From: Colwellia sp. TT2012
Lineage (GTDB): Bacteria; Pseudomonadota; Gammaproteobacteria; Enterobacterales; Alteromonadaceae
NCBI RefSeq assembly: GCF_001440345.1
Contig: NZ_LJYX01000006.1
Location: 1-64,000, forward strand
Direction: 5' to 3'
DNA: 64,000 bases
Shown: in pieces, positions 36,855 to 43,763 of the stretch
Position numbering within the stretch: position 1 is the first letter of the stretch
Layout: each line of letters starts with the position of its first letter
Notes under the pieces: generated by a model
What the model was told of the DNA's origin: nothing
What the model saw: only the letters and a program-made list of their open reading frames with translations
The model's database searches: none
Program-made: the position numbers and the translations under genes

Positions 36855-36984
36855 GATGCGCGAATAAATTTCTAAGAGATGCGCGAATGAATTCCCGCCT
36901 ACGGGGCGAATGAATTTCTAAGAGATGCGCGAATAAATTCCCGCCTACAGGGCTGGATTCCTGACAAGAAACTTCGGGAATGAC
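36855..36984. repeat. REP-like copies and a GTCAT-type hairpin
   Basis: Left-facing REP-like copies at 36881-36902 and 36927-36948, with partial copies (GCGCGAATAAATTTC near 36858; GCGAATGAATTTC near 36905). They are followed at 36954-36984 by a 31-bp hairpin element in minus orientation: GTCAT, TCCCGA, 9-nt loop, TCAGGA (one mismatch), ATCCA. Confidence 0.85.
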
Positions 36985-37010
36985 ACTGGCAAATTAAAAA
37001 GGATTTTAAA

Positions 37011-37133
37011 ATGGACTTTAAAGTAGACATTATTCACCACGATGGGGTATATAGCGTCACTGGCTCTTATCAATTGAATATCAATAATGCCTCTAGTGTC
37101 TTACCATCGTTTATTACCCCAAGCTGTTATTGA
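37011..37133 (+). CDS. Possible 40-aa small protein
   Basis: ATG 37011 with a good AAGGA site 9-13 nt upstream opens a 40-residue frame (MDFKVDIIHHDGVYSVTGSY...) ending at TGA. It lies between the aminotransferase remnant and the WbpM-type gene. I do not recognise it. It may be a real small protein or the start of a gene lost in the same deletion that left the aminotransferase remnant. Confidence 0.3.
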   Translation: MDFKVDIIHHDGVYSVTGSYQLNINNASSVLPSFITPSCY

Positions 37134-37251
37134 AATAGCCGAGTAGGTAACAATTTAGTTGCAGTATATCTGTGCAATAACTTGCCGGCTTGGTTTATAA
37201 TAGCTGCCTTATTAAGGAAAATATGATGTTAGCAATAAAAGGAAGCTGTAA

Positions 37252-39204
37252 GTGTCTTTGATTAAGTCTGTTTTGGGTTTACCGCGGCCATATAAACGCG
37301 CCATCTCGTTGTTAATAGATTCAGTATTTTTATTTTGTGCTTTTTGGTTAGCGTTCCTTATGCGCCTAGAAAGCTTCTCTCCTTTATTTAACCCCGATTA
37401 TTGGCTCATTTTTGCCTGCGTTTTACCGCTAAGTTTATTAGCTTTTGTAAAATTAGGACTGTATCGTGCCGTTTTTCGCTATATGAATATGCAAGCGGTA
37501 TCGGCAATCGTCGCGGGTAGTTTTATTTCTGCGATGCTTTTTATTTTATTTTCCTTCGTATTCACTACGTGGGCTCCTAGAACCGTACCCTTTATCTTCA
37601 TGTGTCTTTGTCTGATATTTGTTGGTGGCTCAAGATTATTTGTGCGGATGTTAATAGGCCACCAGCGCTGGCATAAAAAATCTTCGGTATTAATTTATGG
37701 TGCGGGCTCGTCAGGCAGACAACTGGCAACGGCATTAACACAAGGGCCAGAATATCATGCCGTGGCTTTTATTGATGATGATAGCGCATTGCATGGGCAT
37801 AATATTCAAGGTTTACGGGTGTATTGTGCTGATGAAATCCCGGAACTGCTGGCAACGAACAAAGTAGAAAAAATACTATTGGCCATGCCTAGTGCTTCAA
37901 GGGCGCGGCGCAAAATAGTATTAAGTAAAATTGATTCACTTGGCGTGCAAGTATTAACGATTCCGGGTATGGCTGATATCGTGGAAGGAAAAACAAAACT
38001 TGAAGAGTTTAAAGATGTGGGTGTTGAAGATTTATTAGGGCGTGATGCGGTTGCCCCTAAAGCTGACTTAATGAATGCTGATATTGCTGGTAAAGTGGTT
38101 ATGGTTACTGGCGCGGGTGGCTCTATTGGCTCTGAGTTATGTCGTCAAATTATACAATTAAAACCGACTAAACTGGTCTTGTTCGATTTATCAGAATTTG
38201 CTTTATATACCATTGATAAAGAGCTTAATGAGTTTAAGCACGCGCATGACTTAACTGTGGATATATTTCCGCTTATAGGCTCAGTGCAAAGAGTGAATCG
38301 CATTGAAACTGTGATGAAAAGCTTTGCCGTACAAACGGTGTACCATACTGCAGCATACAAACATGTGCCCTTAGTTGAGCTAAATGTTGTTGAAGGTGTT
38401 AGAAATAATATATTTGGAACTTACCGTGCTGCCAGGGCCGCTATTAATGCCAAGGTAGCGACCTTTGTGCTGATTTCTACCGATAAAGCGGTAAGGCCTA
38501 CCAATATAATGGGTACTACTAAACGTATGGCTGAGTTGATTTTGCAAGCGTTAGCTAAAACCCAAGATTCGACCCGTTTTTGTATGGTGCGTTTTGGTAA
38601 TGTTTTAGGCTCTTCTGGTTCGGTAGTGCCACTGTTTAGAAAACAAATTCGTGCTGGCGGTCCAGTGACCTTAACGCATCCTGAGATTACTCGTTACTTT
38701 ATGACTATTCCGGAAGCTGCTCAGCTAGTTATTCAAGCGGGCGCTATGGGTAAAGGCGGTGACGTTTTTGTCTTAGATATGGGCGATTCAGTTAAAATAA
38801 TTGACTTGGCTAGTAAAATTATTCACTTAAGCGGCTACTCTATTAAAGATGCACAAAACCCTGAAGGTGATATTGAGATAAAATGTACCGGCCTTAGACC
38901 CGGTGAAAAACTTTATGAAGAGCTATTAATTGGTGATAACGTTACTGGTACTAACCATGAACGTATTATGTCAGCACAAGAAGTTATGCTTGACTGGCAT
39001 GAGTTAGAGCCACTGTTAGATAAGCTTGATAATGCCTGCCATGAGTTTGATCATGAGTTAATTCGTGAGATATTACTTAAGGCGCCAACAGGATTTAATC
39101 CTACCGATGGTATTTGTGATTTGGTTTGGCAACAGAATGAACAACAGCCGTTAAAAACTGCTGACATTATTGAATTGAAAGTGGCTAACTCCCCAGTGAA
39201 TTAG
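37252..39204 (+). CDS. Membrane-bound nucleotide-sugar 4,6-dehydratase (WbpM/PglF/CapD family)
   Basis: 650 aa, the long membrane form. Four N-terminal transmembrane segments (~15-130) are followed by a first Rossmann-like domain (LIYGAGSSGRQLATAL, ~148) and the catalytic SDR domain (GAGGSIGSELCRQI, ~287). The active-site block STDKAVRPTNIMGTTKR carries Met-Lys in place of YxxxK, as in PglF/WbpM. It makes UDP-4-keto-6-deoxy-GlcNAc for the WbpV-like reductase. GTG start with AAGGAAG 5 nt upstream. The TAG stop abuts a REP array. Confidence 0.93.
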   Translation: MSLIKSVLGLPRPYKRAISLLIDSVFLFCAFWLAFLMRLESFSPLFNPDYWLIFACVLPLSLLAFVKLGLYRAVFRYMNMQAVSAIVAGSFISAMLFILFSFVFTTWAPRTVPFIFMCLCLIFVGGSRLFVRMLIGHQRWHKKSSVLIYGAGSSGRQLATALTQGPEYHAVAFIDDDSALHGHNIQGLRVYCADEIPELLATNKVEKILLAMPSASRARRKIVLSKIDSLGVQVLTIPGMADIVEGKTKLEEFKDVGVEDLLGRDAVAPKADLMNADIAGKVVMVTGAGGSIGSELCRQIIQLKPTKLVLFDLSEFALYTIDKELNEFKHAHDLTVDIFPLIGSVQRVNRIETVMKSFAVQTVYHTAAYKHVPLVELNVVEGVRNNIFGTYRAARAAINAKVATFVLISTDKAVRPTNIMGTTKRMAELILQALAKTQDSTRFCMVRFGNVLGSSGSVVPLFRKQIRAGGPVTLTHPEITRYFMTIPEAAQLVIQAGAMGKGGDVFVLDMGDSVKIIDLASKIIHLSGYSIKDAQNPEGDIEIKCTGLRPGEKLYEELLIGDNVTGTNHERIMSAQEVMLDWHELEPLLDKLDNACHEFDHELIREILLKAPTGFNPTDGICDLVWQQNEQQPLKTADIIELKVANSPVN

Positions 39205-39515
39205 TAGGCGGGATTTCAATCGCGCTTTTTGTAGGATTTCAATCGTGCATTTTTGAAATCGCGAACAGGTATTAGCGCGAATAAATTCCCGCTTACGGGT
39301 TACGGGTGTATGTAGGCGGGATTTCAATCGCGCATTTTGTAGGATTTCAATCACGCATTTTTGAAGGCGTGACCAGGTATTGGCGCGAACAAGTTCCCGC
39401 TTACGGGGTACGGGTGTATGTAGGCGGGATTTCAATCGCGTATTTTGTAGGATTTCAATCGTGCATTTTTGAAGGCGTGACCAGGTATTGGCGCGAACAA
39501 GTTCCCGCTTACAGG
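39204..39515 (+). repeat. 108-bp tandem repeat of composite REP units
   Basis: Units start at 39204, 39312 and 39420 (period 108 bp, ~2.9 copies). Each has a right-facing GGCGGGATTTCAATCGCG arm, an internal TAGGATTTCAATCG half-copy, a GCATTTTTGAA spacer and a left-facing arm (GCGCGAAYAARTTCCCGCTTAC) that is its inverted partner. The first unit overlaps the stop of the dehydratase gene. Together with 40024-40325 it flanks the RAYT gene. Confidence 0.93.
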
Positions 39516-39528
39516 GCATATTTCCCTT

Positions 39529-39984
39529 TTATTTTAAATAAATACAATCCCAGAAGGCATAATTACTAATATTGTCAACCAAGCCTGCTCTTAAGGGGTT
39601 GGCAACAATATATCTTGCTTGATTAATTAGATCGTCTTCACTCTTTATATGATGTTCGTAATAATCAGCTTGCCATACTTTACCTTGTTTACTTTTTTGT
39701 ATGTTGATCGCTTGTGCACTTCGTCCTTTCATACGTTTCATTACTTCTGCGAGAGAATATCTTTCTAATAATTGAAACTGCCAATGTAGGTGATCTGGCA
39801 TTAGTGTATAGCAGATAGTTTTGAGAGCCTGCTCATCTTCGAGTTTTAATAATTGAAGAATAACTAGTTGTGCGCTTGCTAGCTCAGTGAAAATTCGCTC
39901 TCTATTGTTTGTTATACAAGTTATAGCCTAATAATGAAAAGGCTGAGATATTCTGCCTTTTCGTAAAAGATGAGAGCGACGCAT
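39529..39984 (-). pseudogene. REP-associated tyrosine transposase (RAYT, Y1 family) with one in-frame amber codon
   Basis: Reading from ATG 39984 gives 151 codons to TAA 39529, interrupted only by TAG at codon 19 (39928-39930). Before the stop: MRRSHLLRKGRISQPFHY; after it: AITCITNNRERIFTELASAQ. The Y1/HUH metal motif is HLH in MPDHLHWQF (H65, H67), and the nucleophile Tyr is probably Y125 in QARYIVANPLRAGLV, a RAYT hallmark. The rest of the frame is intact. The stop replaces what is probably Tyr or Trp in the first beta strand. Internal start at 39801 would remove that strand but keep both motifs. REP arrays on both sides are the presumed substrates. Confidence 0.85.
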
Positions 39985-40023
39985 AATAAATCCATTTATT
40001 TAATCGTTATATAAGTTTAGTTT

Positions 40024-40325
40024 ATGTAGGCGGGATTTCAATCACGATTTTTGGCATCGTGCATTTTTGAAATTGCGCATTTTTGAAGGCGAGAACAGGT
40101 ATTGGCGCGAATAAATTCCCGCTTTTTGGAATCGTGAATTTTTGGAATCGCGAACAGGTATTGGCGCGAATAAATTCCAGCATTTTTGAAGGCGCGAACA
40201 AGTTCCCGCTTACGGGTTACGGATCTTTATGTAGGCGGGATTTTAATCGCGCATTTGTGAAGTTCCCGCTTACGGGTATATGTGAAGGTGCGAACAGTAT
40301 TGGCGCGAATAAATTCCCGCCTACA
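40024..40325. repeat. REP-like repeat cluster right of the RAYT
   Basis: About ten full or partial arms in both orientations, e.g. GGCGGGATTTCAATCACG (40027), GGCGCGAATAAATTCCCGC (~40104), TAGGCGGGATTTTAATCGCG (~40232) and GCGCGAATAAATTCCCGCC (~40305). The GCATTTTTGAAGGCG spacer is shared with the 108-bp units. The last arm ends at the stop of the minus-strand glycine-zipper gene. No coding potential. Confidence 0.9.
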
Positions 40326-40327
40326 GA

Positions 40328-40810
40328 TTAAAACTGTTTATCTATTCTGACATTGCCGTTGGCAAGGTAAATCATTCTTACTGCATCTTGGCGATGAAAA
40401 ACCATCTGTTGATCATAGTCTTGAATCACCATAAATTGCTGGCAGTGTTGTTCGGCACAATCAAGCTCTATCATTAATTCTACTAGGCGGATAACGACCG
40501 TTTTATCTTGGCTACGATTGTTGGCGATAGAACCACCAATAACCGCGCCTAGTACTGTTGCTATATCACGGCCACTACCACCACCAAATTGATTTCCAAT
40601 GGCGCCGCCAATCAATGCGCCACCAAAGGTTTTCCAAGCGCTATTTTTATCTTGTATTAACTCTTGCAGACTAATGTTTCTAGTCGAGATTACTGTACCA
40701 AAAAGTACTTTTTCAACCGGTACGGCTTTGTTTCTGTCATAGTCGGCGGTAGCTGAATGACTAATGAACAGTATCAATAGGGTTAAGCTTGTTAATAATA
40801 GCGATTTCAT
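40328..40810 (-). CDS. Glycine-zipper outer-membrane/periplasmic protein
   Basis: 160 aa. Signal peptide (MKSLLLTSLTLLILFISHSATA), then a glycine zipper that could insert in a membrane: FGGALIGGAIGNQFGGGSG and TVLGAVIGGSIANN (~62-96), as in SlyB/17-kDa-antigen-like proteins. No lipobox Cys. A C-terminal beta-rich part contains two Cys (CAEQHC). Last gene of the lpoB operon, 31 nt after LpoB; role probably in envelope integrity (inference). Confidence 0.75.
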   Translation of the reverse strand: MKSLLLTSLTLLILFISHSATADYDRNKAVPVEKVLFGTVISTRNISLQELIQDKNSAWKTFGGALIGGAIGNQFGGGSGRDIATVLGAVIGGSIANNRSQDKTVVIRLVELMIELDCAEQHCQQFMVIQDYDQQMVFHRQDAVRMIYLANGNVRIDKQF

Positions 40811-40841
40811 CGTTTTTCCTTAGCTAGTGCTTTGTCGCTGC

Positions 40842-41444
40842 TTACCAGCTTACAAATTCTTTTTCTTTGGTTTTACGGATTTCTGTTTCATCAGCCCATT
40901 CAACTAAGCCACTTTCTAGATCCATTAACCGTAAGGTGAATTTGTAATAAACGTCTGATTTATCTTTATTAGACTTAACAATGCTGGCTAAGTTGCCATA
41001 AAGCATATATTGCGCGCCGACTTGTTTACCTAATTGCATGGCTTTATTGGTATCAACCATACCACTGTTTTGTTGGAATTCTAGTTGTTTACGGGCTGCG
41101 GCGACACGGTCCATATCTACAAAGCGAAATTTGCCTGAACGCAGTAATTTAGTCGCAATAGAATCAGTGATTGATTCGGTATCAATGTGCTCACTGGTTT
41201 TATTTTTGATACTTTCAACAAAAATAATAGGGCGAGAGTTTGCGGTTAAGGTGCCTACTACGGGGGATAGTAATAAGGAGTCTGTCATTTGACCGGCAAC
41301 TTTTTGTAAGTCGGTTGAGCCAAAACTTATATCCGTTGTTTCTACTGCTGTGGCATCGCCATAACGCACGACGGATTTATTGGTACAGCCACCAATAAGG
41401 GTAAGTGTTAGGGCAACACTGGTGATCATAATAAGTTTTTTCAT
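40842..41444 (-). CDS. lpoB: Penicillin-binding protein activator LpoB
   Basis: 200 aa. Lipoprotein signal MKKLIMITSVALTLTLIGGC with Cys at ~20. The CsgG-like LpoB fold shows in RPIIFVESIKNKTSEHIDTE, KLLRSGKFRFVD, GAQYMLYGNLASI and the YYKFTLRLMDLESGLVEWADETEIRK end. In enterobacteria LpoB crosses the periplasm to activate PBP1b. It lacks the long disordered Pro-rich linker of E. coli LpoB. Operon with YcfL-like and COG3014 genes upstream matches gammaproteobacterial neighbourhoods. Confidence 0.9.
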   Translation of the reverse strand: MKKLIMITSVALTLTLIGGCTNKSVVRYGDATAVETTDISFGSTDLQKVAGQMTDSLLLSPVVGTLTANSRPIIFVESIKNKTSEHIDTESITDSIATKLLRSGKFRFVDMDRVAAARKQLEFQQNSGMVDTNKAMQLGKQVGAQYMLYGNLASIVKSNKDKSDVYYKFTLRLMDLESGLVEWADETEIRKTKEKEFVSW

Positions 41445-41545
41445 TTGAATTTCCTTTTACATGGGTAATGTTAATTAGGTATTGCTAAATCGTTTATATC
41501 GTCAAAGCCGTTAGAAACTTGGGTAATGACCCGTTTTTTATTGCC

Positions 41546-41576
41546 GTCATACCCGAGGTGTCTTGTCGGGTATCCA
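41546..41576 (+). repeat. 31-bp GTCAT-hairpin-ATCCA element
   Basis: GTCAT, stem ACCCGA, loop GGTGTCTTG, stem TCGGGT, ATCCA. Perfect stem with a changed outer pair (A-T instead of T-A) relative to the copies near wecB. It lies in the 148-bp gap between ycfL and lpoB and has no REP-like neighbour. Confidence 0.8.
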
Positions 41577-41592
41577 GTTTTAAATGTTAGAA

Positions 41593-42096
41593 CTAAAATT
41601 TAAAAAATTTTTCTGGCACTGCCCGTACATAGAGGCTAAATGAAGCAACCTTAGTTGTTGGTGCTAAGCCAGGTACGGTTGCGGTTTGCATGCCGTGTAA
41701 ATTAAGGGGTTGCCAAGGGCTTTTACCTGCTTCAATGACAAAGCCGTCGTTATCAAACCATTGAAATTGATATTGTAGCTGCAATGATTTTTTATAGGTG
41801 CTGGTGAGTGATAAGTTGATCTCAAGTAAATCGTTATTGCTTCGTGATCTAATATCGCTTATATGGAGTTTTTTGCCTAACTTTGGGTTGTCTACTTGTA
41901 AGTGTTTACTGAATTTTTGTCCTGGGGCGATTTGATCACTGCCTATGCCTGAAGTGACTGCTGGTACATTTTTACAAGCACCAAGCAATACTGTGGCCGA
42001 CAACGCTGCGACTAACATCAAGGTGTGTTTGTTTATCATTGCGGATGTAGTTGTGTTAATTGTCGCGGGAATAGCTGTCATCATGTTACTTTTCAC
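41593..42096 (-). CDS. ycfL: YcfL family lipoprotein
   Basis: 167 aa. DUF1425/YcfL pattern: LEINLSLTSTYKKSLQLQYQFQWFDNDGFVIEAG and PWQPLNLHGMQ. The lipobox is LLGAC at about residue 41. GTG 42096 has GGAG 8 nt upstream and is used here. An internal ATG (42039) would give a signal peptide of more normal length but lacks a ribosome site. In E. coli ycfL precedes lpoB, the same order as here. Confidence 0.82.
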   Translation of the reverse strand: MKSNMMTAIPATINTTTSAMINKHTLMLVAALSATVLLGACKNVPAVTSGIGSDQIAPGQKFSKHLQVDNPKLGKKLHISDIRSRSNNDLLEINLSLTSTYKKSLQLQYQFQWFDNDGFVIEAGKSPWQPLNLHGMQTATVPGLAPTTKVASFSLYVRAVPEKFFKF

Positions 42097-42130
42097 TTTG
42101 GATACTCCATGTTGTTAACTGGGCGTTGCT

Positions 42131-43573
42131 TTACAGGTTTATACTTTGATAATGAGTGTAACTACCAATTGCCGTTAATGTTATTAAGGTTTGCCTGCCT
42201 TCGTTGATTTCAAAGGTGACCGTGCGTTTGTTACCATTGATGTTCATTTCTACTTCATGTGTACCTGGGGCAAAATCCATGCGCAGTATATGTATGCTAT
42301 CGGGTAGTGTACTCCAACTGCGCGTATCGGCTTTTTCTGAGGCAATATTATAAATGGCGGCTAGGATATTACCGATATCACCACCTTTTCGGCTCATTTG
42401 TTGCCTGATTTTTTCTTTGGCAATAAGGCGGACAACTTGTCGGGTGACAATTGCTGGCATTTCATCTTGCAGTTGCTTGGCGGCCAGGGATTGCAGGCGA
42501 ACAATTTCTTGAGATTGATAGCGCTTGCCTTGATAACTTAATGATAGCCCTGAGTAGTGGCGCAAGCGGTTTTTATAACGGGGTAGGGCGAGACTATAAA
42601 AGCGCACATCGTTATGCCTGGTAAATATAGGCAGGTGAATAGAAACTTCTTGTTTGCTATTGATAATGCCTTGCTCTACTAGCACCACTAACTGACCACT
42701 TGAGCTTGGTTGATGATCTGTTTGGCTCATGCCTTGAGTGATGTTGTCGGCAAAGCGTTTTTTAAATAGCTCAATATCATTGTCCATAGACAAACTGTTA
42801 GCTAAGCGCCAAACATCTTGTTGTACAGTGACATTGTCTGGGTATATTTCTAATGCCTTTTTGTAATCTATATAAGCATCATTGGCTTGCCCTGCGGCTT
42901 CATAGAGCACACCGGATAAATAAAAGGTGTAGGCATTTTGAAAGCCATTTTTCACCTCGCCAATGGCGGTATTCATTGATGGATATTTACTGGCTAAAAT
43001 TGCTGCACTGACGCCTTTTTGCGCCATTTTTTGCTGACTATCATAGAGTGCTTTTTGGTTCGCACGTAACGCTTTATTCTGCACCAAATTTGCCCGTCTG
43101 ATTTCAACTAAGGCACCGGATAAATCGCGCTGACTTAAGTAATTTAACGCTTGGTAACTGTGCAACATACTCTGTTCATAGTAGGGAATGTCATAGCGGG
43201 TGGCATTGTCGTTACTGATGACAGCGGCGATGTTTTCTAAGCCTCGGCTCAGTTGGATTTTAGCCGCTTGCTCTGCTTGTTGAACGTGTCGATAAACTTG
43301 GGCAAAGTCTTGCTGGCTTTGTTGATGCTGGCTGGCTAAAAACTCTAAACGGGCTTTTTCCAATAAACTTAAGTTGTAAGTGCCGTTACTTTCACTGCGC
43401 TCAGGTACTAACGTGAGCGCCTGTGAAAAGTCACCTCGTTGCTGAGCACTTTTAACCTCTTGCATTTGCTGGTTATAGTTACTAAATAGGTCACTAAATG
43501 AAGTGGTGGCACAACCGCTTAGTCCAAGGGATAATAGTATATAAAGGGATGTTTTTAAAAAAGTATTGAGCAT
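42131..43573 (-). CDS. COG3014 family lipoprotein
   Basis: 480 aa. Lipoprotein signal with lipobox LSGC (Cys ~21). An alpha-helical, TPR-like N-terminal half contains LLEKARLEFLASQHQQSQQDF, YYEQSMLHSYQALNYLSQRD and DAYIDYKKALEIYPDN. A beta-rich C-terminal half follows. It heads the ycfL-lpoB operon, as in Vibrio and Shewanella, suggesting a role with the peptidoglycan synthase activator. No enzymatic motif. Precise role unknown. Confidence 0.8.
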   Translation of the reverse strand: MLNTFLKTSLYILLSLGLSGCATTSFSDLFSNYNQQMQEVKSAQQRGDFSQALTLVPERSESNGTYNLSLLEKARLEFLASQHQQSQQDFAQVYRHVQQAEQAAKIQLSRGLENIAAVISNDNATRYDIPYYEQSMLHSYQALNYLSQRDLSGALVEIRRANLVQNKALRANQKALYDSQQKMAQKGVSAAILASKYPSMNTAIGEVKNGFQNAYTFYLSGVLYEAAGQANDAYIDYKKALEIYPDNVTVQQDVWRLANSLSMDNDIELFKKRFADNITQGMSQTDHQPSSSGQLVVLVEQGIINSKQEVSIHLPIFTRHNDVRFYSLALPRYKNRLRHYSGLSLSYQGKRYQSQEIVRLQSLAAKQLQDEMPAIVTRQVVRLIAKEKIRQQMSRKGGDIGNILAAIYNIASEKADTRSWSTLPDSIHILRMDFAPGTHEVEMNINGNKRTVTFEINEGRQTLITLTAIGSYTHYQSINL

Positions 43574-43763
43574 TTTGTTAGCTTATCTTGTTCATACTAG
43601 ATAGCAAGTCGTTAGCTGTATAAAAAGTGTAAGTTATTGCAATCTAATGTTTAGTGCTAGGGTTTTCAGCTGAAAAAAGGCTGGCTATTATTGTCTATAC
43701 TGATATAACATTATTGATTTAATTGCCAGTTTGGCTGTTACGCTAATGAAGTAAGGTATAAAT

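Noticed and set aside
39151-39569. Frames on both strands through the 108-bp array
   Set aside because: They consist of repeated peptide blocks created by the tandem DNA repeat; no start or family.
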